Assembly: GCF_015354505.1 (NCBI RefSeq)
Contig: NZ_JACAFP010000008.1
Coordinates: forward strand, 5 to 64,004
Direction of reading: 5' to 3'
Origin: Microbacterium sp. UFMG61
GTDB taxonomy: Bacteria; Actinomycetota; Actinomycetes; Actinomycetales; Microbacteriaceae
DNA length: 64,000 nt
Below, piece after piece: positions 1 through 8,625 of this stretch. How positions within the stretch are numbered: the stretch's first letter is position 1; every line of letters begins with the position of its first letter. The translations under genes were made by a program, and so were the position numbers. Under the pieces are notes generated by a model, which worked only from the letters and a program-made list of their open reading frames with translations, was not told the origin of the DNA and ran no database searches.

Positions 1-1
1 T

Positions 2-694
2 GCCCCCGCCCCCGCCCCCGCGAAGCGCGGGCGCAAGCGCGCACTCCTCATCGGCGGCGGGATCGCCGCGGCCGTGGTACTCGTCGGCGGTGGTGTCGCA
101 CTGGGTGCAGCCGTCGGCGATGAGTTCGGCGACGACGATGACCGCCCCTCGATGTCCGACGGACCCCGTGGAGACGACGACCGCGGCGGACAGCCCGGCG
201 ACGACCGAGGCGACGACCGCGACGATGACGGACAGGGTCCGTCGCAGGGTGGCGGGCAGGGCGGCGGCCCCGTGACCGGCATCGGCACCGACTCGGCCGA
301 TGAGCTCGTCGCGATCGCGGATGCCGCCCGCGGCGCCGCCGAGGGCGACGTCACCTCGATCGACGCGAAGCGCGACGGCACCTGGGAGGTGCAGCTGACC
401 GGCGCGAACGGCAGTGAGACCGAGGTGCGGGTGGGTGCCGACCTCGCCACCACCGTCACCTCGACCGAGCAGGACGACGATGACTCCGCGCCGACGAACA
501 CTCTCGACGAGGCGACCATCCGCGCCCTGGTGGATGCCGCGCTGGCCGAGGCCGACGGCATGATCACCGACCTCGACGCCGACAGCGACGACGTGAGCCC
601 CTTCGATGCCTCGGTGCTCACGAGTGACAACCGCTCGGTCGACATCGACTTCAGCGCCGACTTCGCCGTGGTCGGCACCGACATCGACGACTGA
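2..694 (+). CDS. PepSY-like membrane-anchored acidic protein, 5' end outside the window
   Basis: The reading frame is open from the left edge, so the N-terminus is missing. It opens with alternating Ala-Pro, then a basic patch (KRGRKR) and one hydrophobic segment (LLIGGGIAAAVVLVGGG), which would anchor it in the membrane with the rest outside. A very acidic Asp/Gly/Gln linker follows. Two modules of about 60 residues come next, each pairing an alanine-rich helix with strands such as GTWEVQLTGANG. This resembles PepSY repeats, which are linked to inhibiting secreted peptidases or sensing ligands, but I infer the family from pattern only. A GTG at 74 is the first possible start inside the window, but it falls within the membrane segment and so is unlikely to be the real start. 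Confidence 0.75.
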   Translation, partial: APAPAPAKRGRKRALLIGGGIAAAVVLVGGGVALGAAVGDEFGDDDDRPSMSDGPRGDDDRGGQPGDDRGDDRDDDGQGPSQGGGQGGGPVTGIGTDSADELVAIADAARGAAEGDVTSIDAKRDGTWEVQLTGANGSETEVRVGADLATTVTSTEQDDDDSAPTNTLDEATIRALVDAALAEADGMITDLDADSDDVSPFDASVLTSDNRSVDIDFSADFAVVGTDIDD

Positions 695-776
695 GCGTCC
701 GGCGTCGTTCCTCGAGCCGCCGGCCCTTCGGGGTCGGCGGCTCGACGCGTGCCGGACGACGGCTACCATTTCAGTC

Positions 777-1004
777 ATGACCAATTCCGGCCGAATCGAT
801 GACATCTCCATCGGCGGCGAGATGATCCGCCTCGGTCAGTTCCTGAAGTTCTCGGGACTGCTCGACTCGGGCGGCGACGCCAAAGAGGTCGTGATCGACG
901 GGTTCGTGAAGGTCAACGACGAGATCGATCGTCGCCGCGGGCGCCAGCTGCACGACGGCGATCTCGTCACCTTCGAGGGTCGAACGGTGCGCGTCCGCCC
1001 CTGA
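777..1004 (+). CDS. Small S4-domain RNA-binding protein (YbcJ-like)
   Basis: A 75-residue protein that is almost entirely one S4 RNA-binding fold. The motif IRLGQFLKFSGLLDSGGDAK followed by GFVKVNDEIDRRRGRQL is the usual S4 core, as in YbcJ/YaaA-type proteins. These bind structured RNA, and some are linked to ribosome assembly. The start is the ATG in the context cagtcATGACC. The open frame continues upstream but reads as poor protein there. It probably has its own promoter in the 82-base gap after the previous gene. Confidence 0.85.
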   Translation: MTNSGRIDDISIGGEMIRLGQFLKFSGLLDSGGDAKEVVIDGFVKVNDEIDRRRGRQLHDGDLVTFEGRTVRVRP

Positions 1005-1011
1005 GCGCTCG

Positions 1012-1185
1012 TCACGGCTTCGTCGCGTAGCGCAGGAACATCACCCCACTGCGGAACCGGCGATCCTCGAGCAGCTCGAGGTCGACGTGCAGCCCTCGGG
1101 GAAGAACGGCTTGCCGCCGCCGACGATCCCCGGCCCGATGAAGAGGCCGAATTCGTCGACGAGTCCGGCGCGGATCGCCGCACCT
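1012..1185 (-). pseudogene. C-terminal remnant of a dihydrofolate-reductase-family (RibD C-domain) gene, frameshifted
   Basis: The minus strand reads GLHVDLELLEDRRFRSGVMF down to a stop at 1012, which is the normal end of RibD-C/DHFR-family proteins. Just upstream the matching piece (AGLVDEFGLFIGPGIVGGGK, then PFFPEG) is in another frame. The two halves join only through a frameshift near 1090-1100. Nothing of the N-terminal two thirds is present; homology stops near 1185, just before a nested inverted repeat. I read this as a decayed gene. A sequencing error could explain the frameshift but not the missing N-terminus. An intact relative lies at 37713-38279. Confidence 0.6.
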
Positions 1186-1192
1186 GTTCCCG

Positions 1193-1267
1193 CTCGGGAG
1201 GAGATCTCTCCTTCGGGAGGAGCAACTGCACGATTCTCTCCTCCCGAGGGCGTGATCTCCTCCCGAG
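1193..1267. repeat. Nested inverted repeat (CTCGGGAGGAGATC / GATCTCCTCCCGAG)
   Basis: A perfect 14-base inverted repeat (1193-1206 and 1254-1267) encloses a second, shorter pair (CTTCGGGAGGAG at 1211-1222 and CTCTCCTCCCGAG at 1236-1248). The whole unit could fold into a cruciform or a branched RNA hairpin. It sits exactly where the reductase remnant ends. Confidence 0.7.
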
Positions 1268-1391
1268 ACGGTGTCGAGCGACCCGAACGGCACCCCTAGC
1301 GACCTGAACCGGAGCGCGCAAGGCGGTAGCCGGGCCGGCGACCCGGGCGCACGATGGGACTTCCCCCGCACAGACGACCGAGAGGACCCTC

Positions 1392-2288
1392 ATGTCTCGC
1401 GACCAGTACACCTTCACCGATCCAGCGAAGCTCTACTCCGACATCGAGCCGCAGAAGCAGCACATGCCCGAGCCGGGGCTCGACGCCGACCTCGCGCCGA
1501 AGGCCGATCTCGGCGAGAAGAGCTACCGGGGCACCGGACGTCTGACCGGACGCAAGGCGCTCATCACGGGCGGCGACTCGGGCATCGGGGCGGCCACGGC
1601 GATCGCCTTCGCTCGCGAGGGAGCGGACGTCGCGCTCTCGTACCTTCCGGCGGAGGAGGAGGATGCTGCGCGCATCGCCGGCATCCTGCGCGAAGCCGGC
1701 GCCACCGTCGCGCAGATCCCCGGCGACCTGCGCGACCCCGAGTACTGCCGCACGCTCGTCGCCGAGACGGTCGGCGCTCTCGGCGGCCTCGACATCCTCG
1801 TCAACAACGGCGGCAAGCAGATCTACCGGGAGTCGCTGACCGACATCACCGACGAACAGTTCGACGACACCTTCAAGACCAACGTCTACGCGATGTTCTG
1901 GATCACGAAGGCAGCGCTGCCGCACCTTCCGGCCGGCTCCGCGATCATCAACACCACGTCGATCCAGGCGTACTCGCCGTCGGACATCCTGGTCGACTAC
2001 GCGTCGACCAAGGCGACCATCAACGCGTTCACGAAGGGCCTCGCGCAGCAGCTGGCCCCGAAGGGCATCCGCGTGAACGCCGTGGCGCCGGGCCCGATCT
2101 GGACGCCGCTGCAGCCCACCGACGGACAGCCGCAGGAGAAGCTCGACGAGTTCGGCGAGAACACTCCGCTCGGTCGCATGGGTCAGCCCGCCGAGCTCGC
2201 CCCCGCCTACGTCTTCCTCGCCTCCGCCGAGTCGAGCTACGTCGCGGGCGAGACGCTCAACGTCAACGGCGGTATGCCGACGCCGTGA
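1392..2288 (+). CDS. SDR-family oxidoreductase (glucose/ribitol dehydrogenase-like)
   Basis: A 298-residue short-chain dehydrogenase of the subgroup with a roughly 45-residue N-terminal extension, often annotated as general stress or glucose-1-dehydrogenase-like. The Rossmann cofactor loop is TGGDSGIG (59-66), the structural motif is NNGG (138-141, where most SDRs have NNAG), and the catalytic set is S190, Y203 and K207 (YASTK). The C-terminus carries the usual VAGETLNVNGG. It should reduce or oxidise a sugar, polyol or aldehyde with NAD(P) in the cytoplasm; the substrate cannot be read from sequence. It stands alone, followed by a strong terminator hairpin. Confidence 0.9.
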   Translation: MSRDQYTFTDPAKLYSDIEPQKQHMPEPGLDADLAPKADLGEKSYRGTGRLTGRKALITGGDSGIGAATAIAFAREGADVALSYLPAEEEDAARIAGILREAGATVAQIPGDLRDPEYCRTLVAETVGALGGLDILVNNGGKQIYRESLTDITDEQFDDTFKTNVYAMFWITKAALPHLPAGSAIINTTSIQAYSPSDILVDYASTKATINAFTKGLAQQLAPKGIRVNAVAPGPIWTPLQPTDGQPQEKLDEFGENTPLGRMGQPAELAPAYVFLASAESSYVAGETLNVNGGMPTP

Positions 2289-2304
2289 CACGCTGACCAC
2301 GCGC

Positions 2305-2337
2305 GCGCCCCCTCCCGAGATGATCCGGAGGGGGCGC
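2305..2337 (+). terminator. Intrinsic terminator hairpin after the SDR gene
   Basis: Perfect 11-base stem GCGCCCCCTCC / GGAGGGGGCGC with an 11-base loop, starting 17 bases after the SDR stop codon. There is no clear U-tract, which is common for actinobacterial terminators. Confidence 0.65.
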
Positions 2338-2391
2338 TCCCCCGTTCTGCACCCGTCGGCGAATGTCGGCGACGCGAGGCAGTATGTCGAT

Positions 2392-3177
2392 ATGGCAGAT
2401 GGATACGACCTCGAATTCCTCGCGACACCGGTGCCGCTGCCCCGGCCCTCACAGGATGCGACGGAGTTGAGCTATCCGCGCTTCACCGTGCTGCTCGACC
2501 GCGCGCGGCGATTGGCTGCCGTCACGGGAGTGAACATCGACGGCGCCCTGCTGCGCGAGCTGCCGCGCACCGGCGAGTGGCGCCTCGACCCTCGTGTGGA
2601 TGCCGAGCAGCAGACCGGCCCCGACGTCTACGCGCGCAACGATCTCGACCGAGGGCATCTCGTACGACGGCGCGACCCGGGCTGGGGCGACGTCGCCGAC
2701 GCGCGAGCGGCCACAGAGGCGACGTTCTTCTATCCGAACGCGGCTCCGCAGGCCGCCGGGTTCAATCAGTCGAAGGAGCTCTGGCTCGGCCTCGAAGACC
2801 ATGTGATCGAGTATGCCGAGAGCACCGACCAGCGCCTGTCGGTCTTCACCGCGCCGGTGCTCGGAGACGACGATCCGTCGTACCGCAGCATCCGCATCCC
2901 GCTCCGATTCTGGAAGATCGCCGCGTGGCAGGGTGTCGAGGGGCTGGCCGCCGCCGGTTTCGTGCTCGACCAGACCGACCTCGTCCGCACGCCCGACGGG
3001 CTGCTGGCGGCACCCCCGCTGGGGTCTTTCCGCACGTTCCAGGTCCCCGTCGCCGAGATCGCCCGGATCTCGGGCGTCGATGTCGGGCCGCTCGCCGCAG
3101 CGGACGTCCTCGAGGCACGCACCGGTCGACAGGTGCACTGGCGGCAGTTGGCATCACCGGTCGACATCACGCTGTGA
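2392..3177 (+). CDS. DNA/RNA non-specific endonuclease (NUC family)
   Basis: A 261-residue protein with the hallmark DRGH motif (D86-H89) followed by LVRRRDPGWG. The metal-binding segment NAAPQAAGFNQ (N116 to N125) comes next, as in Serratia nuclease and mitochondrial EndoG. His89 is the expected general base and Asn116 the Mg2+ ligand. These enzymes cut both DNA and RNA without sequence specificity. I see no signal peptide, so a secreted role is not supported and an intracellular role is possible. I chose the ATG at 2392 (MADGYDLEFL); the open frame reaches back to 2320, but only through the terminator region. No partner immunity gene is visible. Confidence 0.85.
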   Translation: MADGYDLEFLATPVPLPRPSQDATELSYPRFTVLLDRARRLAAVTGVNIDGALLRELPRTGEWRLDPRVDAEQQTGPDVYARNDLDRGHLVRRRDPGWGDVADARAATEATFFYPNAAPQAAGFNQSKELWLGLEDHVIEYAESTDQRLSVFTAPVLGDDDPSYRSIRIPLRFWKIAAWQGVEGLAAAGFVLDQTDLVRTPDGLLAAPPLGSFRTFQVPVAEIARISGVDVGPLAAADVLEARTGRQVHWRQLASPVDITL

Positions 3178-3187
3178 CGACTCGCAC

Positions 3188-3218
3188 AGCGGGACGCGCC
3201 GGAGGAGCGCGTCCCGCT
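3188..3218 (+). terminator. Terminator hairpin after the endonuclease gene
   Basis: Perfect 11-base stem AGCGGGACGCG / CGCGTCCCGCT with a 9-base loop, beginning 10 bases after the stop codon at 3177. Confidence 0.7.
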
Positions 3219-3702
3219 GAGAAGACGAACACCGCCACACGCTCCGGGGAAGAGTTCGTCGCACATCGGGGAGAAGGGCGACTCGGTGGCGGCATTCACG
3301 CGGATCCGCGGGTGTTCGAGTGGGAGTTCGAACACATCGACCATCCCGCATCCGGAGCCGGCTCCGGCGGGGAATCGGGGCCGTTGCGAGTCCGGATGCT
3401 CGACCTTGCGTGCGTCGGCCCGGTGTCTCAGTAGCCGTCGGCGAGCGGCTCCGCGTCCGGCGCCATCGGAGCATCCGAGTCCGGCGAAGCAGTAGCGCGG
3501 GCGGACTACTGCATGCGCCTCGCGATCGGCGGAGCGGCGGTCAGCGAGTACGCAAGCTCGGCGGCGACGGCTCGTAGAACGCCCCCATCTGCGAGTCACC
3601 GGGGCTGCACACGGGGCAGGCTCACCTGTGCGGCCACACCGTCGGAAGCGTGGGACTGCGTCTATCCCTCCCGGGGCTCGGAGTGTACTTTTTGCTTAGG
3701 AC
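3219..3702. other. Gene-free stretch upstream of the LuxR-type regulator
   Basis: I find no convincing coding frame on either strand; the open frames here have unnatural composition, rich in Arg, Ser and Cys. A short AT-rich patch just before the regulator start (GTGTACTTTTTGCTTAGG, about 3682-3699) stands out and may hold its promoter. I see no clear RNA gene. Confidence 0.5.
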
Positions 3703-6297
3703 ATGCGCGTGAGAAAGCGAGATCTCATGGTCGTCGGACGCGAAGAGAGCCTCACCTCGGCGGTGGATCTGATTCGCGCGGGCGTCAGCATCGATGTGGT
3801 CGGCAGCCGCGGCTCCGGTCGAAGCGCCTTCCTCAAAGCTCTGCGCTCTCGCATCGAGGAAGACGAATGGACGGTGATCGCCGTGCGCGGGATCGCCTCT
3901 CTGCGACAGCATCCGCTCGCAGCGCTCCACCTGGCCGGGATCGGAGACCCCGGCACCCAACGACCGGGATCGAATCTGCACGGCACGGCCGACGCTCTGC
4001 GGCAGGCGCTGCGCCCGCAGAGATCCGTGCTCTTCCTCGACGACTGGGATGATCTCGACGAGTCGTCCTGGGGCGTGGCCGAGTCGGTGCGCCGCGAGTA
4101 CGGGGTGCCGATCGTCCTGTCACGTCTGCAGGGGCTGCGTGCCCGCCACACTCCGAGCGGGCTGCCCGCCTCGACCCTCGAACCCTCGTACGTGATCGAC
4201 ATGACGCCGCTGCGATTCGAGGAGATGGAGTCCGCCCTCGAGCTCTATCTGTCGGCTCCGATAGAGGCCACCACGATGAGTCGGGTGTTCGCGAAGTCGG
4301 GCGGCAACATCGGCCTCGCCCTGAGCCTGGTCGACGCCACCATCCGCGAACAGCGGCTGGTCCTGCGCGCCGGCGAGTGGACCGCCACCCGCGATCTCTG
4401 GAGCAGCGGCCTGCGCGCGGTGCTCGAAGCGCACCTCGAGAGCCTCGACGACGCGACCCGCGATGCGCTCGAGATCATCGCGATCGTCGGCGTCGCCGAC
4501 ATCGACACGGCGAGTCAGCTGGTCGACTGGGGAACCCTCGAGCTGCTGGAGGAGCGACGGATGATCACGTTCATCCCCAGCGGCGATCGTCAGCTCGTGG
4601 CCGTCATGCCGCCACTGCTCGTCGAGTTCTTCCGGCACGAGCCGCTGACCGCGCGTCGCACCCGTCTCACCGGGCAGATCGTGCGGCAGCTGAGCACTCC
4701 CGAATCGGTGTGGTCGGTGCTGACGGAGCCGCAGTCGTCGCCCTCGTCGGGTGGGCGCGATGCGCTGTTCGTACGTCTGCTGCAGGAGCGCGCCCGCGCA
4801 CGCCGCATCGTCACAGCTGCCGAGTGGGAGGCGAACCCGACGGCGTCCAGCGCCGTCCGATACATCCGCGCCCTCATGCACACGCACACCCCCAGGGTGA
4901 GAGATGTGATCACCGAGGTGCTGTCGTCGCCGCATGCGCTCTCGGGCGACGACGCGAGCAGGGCCGACTTCTCAGCCCTGAGGGCCGAGTGGATCGCATA
5001 CGTCGAGAACGACATGGCACGAGCCCTTGCTCAGCTGCAGGCGGACGCGCCGAGAGTCGGCCGGTTCGGACGGATGCTGGACGCGATCGAGGTGCAGCTC
5101 CTCGCCAACCTGGACGTCGTCCCCGAGGACTTCAGCACCCGTCTCGAGGTCACCGACGAGCTCCCGACCGCGGTCAAGGCCGTGCTGCTCGAGACCCAGA
5201 TGGGCGTGCTCGTGAGCCTCGGCCGCTTCGCGGACGCGAAACGCGTGTTCCGTCTCATCGACACCGTCGACGACGGGCAGCAGCGGCACGCACCGCGGAT
5301 GCTGCTGGGACTGGCGCTGTTCGGGGAGGGGGATTCTCGCGCCGCGCTCGACGTCCTGCAGCGCGGGTTCGACGAGGCGCACGGATACCTCGACATCGAT
5401 GGTGTGCGCGCGTTCGGCACCGCCGCAGCGGTCTGCCACCTCGCATCCGGAGATCATGCGGCTGTGGACGATCTGCTCGAAATCATCTTCTCGGCCGGTG
5501 AGCCCTCGCCGCTGCCTCCGGGCATGCAGCTCTCGCTCCTCTCGATCGCCGCGGTCGTCGCCATCCGTCGCGGGCAGCTGACAGTCGGCGAGCGCCTCGC
5601 CGCCGACCTCGATCAACTCGGGGCCGTCGACGGACCATTGCCCGGTCAGAGCAACGCCTGGCCCCAGGTGCAGCTGCTGGCTTTCGACGGAAAGGCGCAG
5701 GACGCTGCCGATGTGCTGGCGCGTTCGGGCGAAGTGCTCTGGACCCGTGGTGCTCGCTTCGCCGGACTGATGGCCGAACTCTCGGCTGTGGAGCTGGATC
5801 CGACCCCGGCACGGCTCGGCAGTGCGCTCGCGCACGCGAAGGAGCTGCCCGAGGCTGCCGGACTGAGCGCCCATGCGGCATTCACCAGTGCGCTGGTGGC
5901 CCGAGACGCCGAGGCGATGCTCGCGACGGTCGGCGAGCTCGACGACAGGGGCCTGACCGGCACCGCACTGTCGGCGTGCCGATTCGCGCGTGCCTGGTTC
6001 GCCGAAGCCGGCGACGACGTCGCGCAGCGCCGCGCGCTCGGCCTCGAGGAAGAGGTGCGCAGCCGTCACGTCGGACGGAACTTCGACCTGGCCCGGTTCG
6101 GCGCGATCGCCGTGACCCTCACCGAACGCGAGAAGGAGGTCGGCCGCTTGGCCGCGAGCGGCCTGTCGAACGCCGAGATCGCCTCCCGCCTGGTGCTGAG
6201 TGTGAGAACCGTCGAGAGCCATATGCACCGCATCATGCGCAAGCTCGACGTCTCCAACCGGCGCGGCCTCCGCCGCCATGCCGAGGCGCTCAGCTGA
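3703..6297 (+). CDS. Large LuxR-family transcriptional regulator with AAA/NTPase domain
   Basis: An 864-residue regulator of the LAL/MalT-like type. The N-terminus has a P-loop GSRGSGRSAFL (34-44), slightly degenerate with Arg where Lys is usual. A Walker B-like LFLDDWDDLDE follows near residue 106. A long helical middle with TPR-like pairs comes next. The last 61 residues are a GerE/LuxR helix-turn-helix (LTEREKEVGRLAASGLSNAE, then RTVESHMHRIMRKL). Such proteins bind a ligand and ATP, oligomerise and activate promoters. The Arg in the P-loop may weaken ATP binding. ATG 3703 and ATG 3727 are both possible starts. No target operon is adjacent downstream, so its regulon is unknown. Confidence 0.85.
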   Translation: MRVRKRDLMVVGREESLTSAVDLIRAGVSIDVVGSRGSGRSAFLKALRSRIEEDEWTVIAVRGIASLRQHPLAALHLAGIGDPGTQRPGSNLHGTADALRQALRPQRSVLFLDDWDDLDESSWGVAESVRREYGVPIVLSRLQGLRARHTPSGLPASTLEPSYVIDMTPLRFEEMESALELYLSAPIEATTMSRVFAKSGGNIGLALSLVDATIREQRLVLRAGEWTATRDLWSSGLRAVLEAHLESLDDATRDALEIIAIVGVADIDTASQLVDWGTLELLEERRMITFIPSGDRQLVAVMPPLLVEFFRHEPLTARRTRLTGQIVRQLSTPESVWSVLTEPQSSPSSGGRDALFVRLLQERARARRIVTAAEWEANPTASSAVRYIRALMHTHTPRVRDVITEVLSSPHALSGDDASRADFSALRAEWIAYVENDMARALAQLQADAPRVGRFGRMLDAIEVQLLANLDVVPEDFSTRLEVTDELPTAVKAVLLETQMGVLVSLGRFADAKRVFRLIDTVDDGQQRHAPRMLLGLALFGEGDSRAALDVLQRGFDEAHGYLDIDGVRAFGTAAAVCHLASGDHAAVDDLLEIIFSAGEPSPLPPGMQLSLLSIAAVVAIRRGQLTVGERLAADLDQLGAVDGPLPGQSNAWPQVQLLAFDGKAQDAADVLARSGEVLWTRGARFAGLMAELSAVELDPTPARLGSALAHAKELPEAAGLSAHAAFTSALVARDAEAMLATVGELDDRGLTGTALSACRFARAWFAEAGDDVAQRRALGLEEEVRSRHVGRNFDLARFGAIAVTLTEREKEVGRLAASGLSNAEIASRLVLSVRTVESHMHRIMRKLDVSNRRGLRRHAEALS

Positions 6298-6412
6298 GCC
6301 GAGAACTGGACAAAGGGAGACTTGTGCGGGCTCTGATCGGCTGTCACTCTATGTGAGCAGCCATGCCGCGCTGCGGCGCGGCGGCAGCGGTGTCGTCCCT
6401 ATGACGATGCCT

Positions 6413-6460
6413 GACGGGGCGCCCTTTCCGCCGCCTCCCCCGTGGTGGGGGCGCCCCGTC
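6413..6460 (+). terminator. Strong terminator hairpin downstream of the LuxR-type regulator
   Basis: An 11-base perfect stem GACGGGGCGCC / GGCGCCCCGTC encloses a second C/G-rich stem. It is the only strong hairpin between the regulator and the next gene. Confidence 0.6.
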
Positions 6461-6475
6461 TCCTACGCTCTTCCA

Positions 6476-6547
6476 GCATCCGCATCCGCATCTGCACCTG
6501 CACCTGCATCTGCATCTGCATCTGCATCTGCATCTGCATCTGCATCT
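6476..6547. repeat. Hexanucleotide tandem repeat, 12 units of GCATCT-type
   Basis: Twelve uninterrupted 6-base units: GCATCC twice, GCATCT, GCACCT twice, then GCATCT seven times. The array ends 14 bases before the ATG of the next gene, so its length sets the spacing between that gene and any upstream promoter. Confidence 0.95.
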
Positions 6548-6561
6548 GCCAAGATACGAGG

Positions 6562-7212
6562 ATGGTTCGGGGGGACGTGCCGTCAGGCAGAAAACGCAAG
6601 GTCTGGGCGTGGGTTGGCTTCGGCGTGATCCTGACGATCGGCGCTCTGTTCGGTGTGCGATTCGTGAATCCCCTGTTCCCCGCCGCCTCCGAGGCGTCAT
6701 GCACCGTGTCGGGAGGTCTCGACCACCACAGGGTCCGCAAAGGACCCGACTACGCCACGGTCCGCACGGACTGCGGCACGTTCGTCGCTCGGTCCGAGGT
6801 GACCTGCAGTGCCGACCCCTCGCGCATGGTGTACCTGACCTCCGGGGTCACGTTCGACTTCACGGTGCGAGGACCACGCATCCCGATCTTCTCGGAGCCG
6901 ACGATCATGGACGCTCGGGTCTCGTCAGAGCAGACCCTGGAACCCGAGCCGGATTTCGACCTCGAGGGTGAGGTGGCATCGGAGAGGCTCGAGGCCCTGC
7001 GCGCCTCGCGCTCCCCCGAGGTCCTTCGGCCCTTCGACTACGAACAGCCACCGTACGATCCGCAGTGCGACTCATGGCGCACGCTCATGACCACCGCGGG
7101 GTTGCAGATGTTCCCGATCGCCCGCGCCGAAGAGGTGCTGCGGGTGCCCGACGGCGAGGTCGCCCGTGATCCGAAGCTTCCGTGCGAGGGATGGAAGTGC
7201 GACCTGGAGTGA
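6562..7212 (+). CDS. Membrane-anchored protein of unknown function
   Basis: A 216-residue protein with a short basic N-terminus (RKRK), one membrane segment (WAWVGFGVILTIGALFGVRF) and an extracytoplasmic remainder with six or so Cys (for example SCTVSGG, DCGTF, VTCSAD, QCDSW, CEGWKC). These suggest disulfides outside the cell. I recognise no family. The start is the ATG at 6562, preceded by a weak ribosome site (ACGAGG). The frame is open to 6442 only because the hexamer repeat translates as a run of Ile-Cys, which is not plausible protein. It is convergent with dnaB. Confidence 0.75.
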   Translation: MVRGDVPSGRKRKVWAWVGFGVILTIGALFGVRFVNPLFPAASEASCTVSGGLDHHRVRKGPDYATVRTDCGTFVARSEVTCSADPSRMVYLTSGVTFDFTVRGPRIPIFSEPTIMDARVSSEQTLEPEPDFDLEGEVASERLEALRASRSPEVLRPFDYEQPPYDPQCDSWRTLMTTAGLQMFPIARAEEVLRVPDGEVARDPKLPCEGWKCDLE

Positions 7213-7251
7213 TCGCGTCACCGCAGGCGACCCTGCCGCGGTTCACTCGAC

Positions 7252-8625
7252 TCAGTTGAAGTCGCCGCCCGGCGCCATGTCGTGAAATCGCGAGTAGTGG
7301 CCCTGGAAGGCGACGGTGATGGTGGCGGTCGGACCGTTACGGTGCTTTGCGACGATCAGGTCGGCCTCACCCGGACGCACGTCCTTGTCGTAGACCGAGT
7401 CGCGGTGCAGCAGGATCACCATGTCGGCGTCCTGCTCGATCGACCCGGACTCACGCAGGTCGCTGATCGCGGGCTTCTTGTCCTGGCGCTGCTCGGGACC
7501 ACGGTTCAGTTGCGACAGGGCGATGACCGGGACCTGCAGCTCCTTGGCGATGAGCTTGAGGCTTCGGGAGAACTCCGAGACCTCCTGCTGACGCGACTCG
7601 ACGCGCTTGCCCGAGGTCATCAGCTGCAGGTAGTCGATGATGACCATGCGCAGACCCTCGCGCTGCTTGAGCCGGCGGCATTTCGCGCGGATCTCGACGA
7701 GGGTCATGTTGGGGCTGTCATCGATGTAGAGCGGAGCATCGTTGATGCGCCCTCGGGTCGCCGCGACCGTGGTCCAGTCCCGAGGGTCGAGGTTTCCCTT
7801 GCGCATGTTCTGCAGCGGGATCTGGCCCTCGGCGCTGAGCAGACGCATCGCGATCTCGCTCTTGCCCATCTCGAGCGAGAAGAAGACGGAGGGCAGGTTG
7901 TGCCCGATGGATGCCGCGCGCGCGAAGTCGAGAGCGAGCGTGGACTTACCCATGGCGGGTCGGGCGGCGACGACGATCATCTGGCCACCGTGCAGTCCGT
8001 TGGTGAGCTCGTCGAGCTCCTTGAACCCGGTGGGCACGCCCGTCATCGAGCCGTCGCGACCACTGGCCGCCTCGATCTCCTCGAGCGCCGCGTCGACGGC
8101 GATCTGCAGGGGAACGTAGTCTTCCGCGGTCTCGGATCCGGTGATCGAGTAGATCTCTGCCTGCGCGTTGTTGACCAGGTCGGTCGCGTCGCCCTGACCG
8201 TCGTAGCCGAGCTGCACGATGCGGGTTCCGGCGTCGACCAGACGGCGCAGGATCGCGCGCTCCGACACGATGCCCGCGTAGTATCCGGCGTTGGCCGCAG
8301 TGGGCACGATCGAGGTGAGCGTGTGCAGGTAGTCGGCACCGCCGGCGCGGCTGAGCTCGCCGGTCTTGATGAGCTCGTCGGTGACGGCCACGACGTCGGT
8401 CGGCTCACCGTGCGAGTACAGCGAGAGGATCGCCTCGAAGATCAGCTCGTGCTTCGGGATGTAGAAGTCGGCGCCCCGGAGCGTCTCGATCACATCGGCG
8501 ACCGCATCCTTCGACAGCAGCATGCCGCCGAGCGCGCTCTGCTCCGCGAGAAGGTCGTGCGGCGGGGTCCGCTCGGGCGGACGCTTGCCACCGAGGCGGT
8601 CCTCGGAGATGTCAGCGATCGACAC
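7252..8625 (-). CDS. dnaB: Replicative DNA helicase DnaB
   Basis: A 457-residue RecA-fold helicase that unwinds DNA ahead of the replisome as a hexamer. The N-terminal primase-interacting domain begins at PPHDLLAEQSALGGMLLSK. The helicase domain has Walker A ARPAMGKST, the SLEMGKSE segment, Walker B VIIDYLQLM and the arginine-finger region near the C-terminus. Length is normal and there is no intein insertion. I chose the GTG at 8625 (VSIADISEDR) because GAAGGGA lies about 5 bases upstream. The frame stays open further upstream but runs into the DnaA-box-like region. It faces away from the ribosomal operon, with which it forms a typical actinobacterial neighbourhood. Confidence 0.97.
   Translation of the reverse strand: MSIADISEDRLGGKRPPERTPPHDLLAEQSALGGMLLSKDAVADVIETLRGADFYIPKHELIFEAILSLYSHGEPTDVVAVTDELIKTGELSRAGGADYLHTLTSIVPTAANAGYYAGIVSERAILRRLVDAGTRIVQLGYDGQGDATDLVNNAQAEIYSITGSETAEDYVPLQIAVDAALEEIEAASGRDGSMTGVPTGFKELDELTNGLHGGQMIVVAARPAMGKSTLALDFARAASIGHNLPSVFFSLEMGKSEIAMRLLSAEGQIPLQNMRKGNLDPRDWTTVAATRGRINDAPLYIDDSPNMTLVEIRAKCRRLKQREGLRMVIIDYLQLMTSGKRVESRQQEVSEFSRSLKLIAKELQVPVIALSQLNRGPEQRQDKKPAISDLRESGSIEQDADMVILLHRDSVYDKDVRPGEADLIVAKHRNGPTATITVAFQGHYSRFHDMAPGGDFN

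Noticed and set aside
2392..3177. Endonuclease as a secreted toxin with an immunity partner
   Set aside because: No signal peptide, no delivery domain and no small acidic gene downstream, which is occupied by a terminator and gene-free DNA.
3219..3702. Possible small gene or tRNA before the LuxR-type regulator
   Set aside because: I see no cloverleaf and no frame with natural composition.
6442..6561. N-terminal extension of the 6562 gene through the hexamer array
   Set aside because: It would translate as a long Ile-Cys run and cross a terminator hairpin; ATG 6562 is the sound start.
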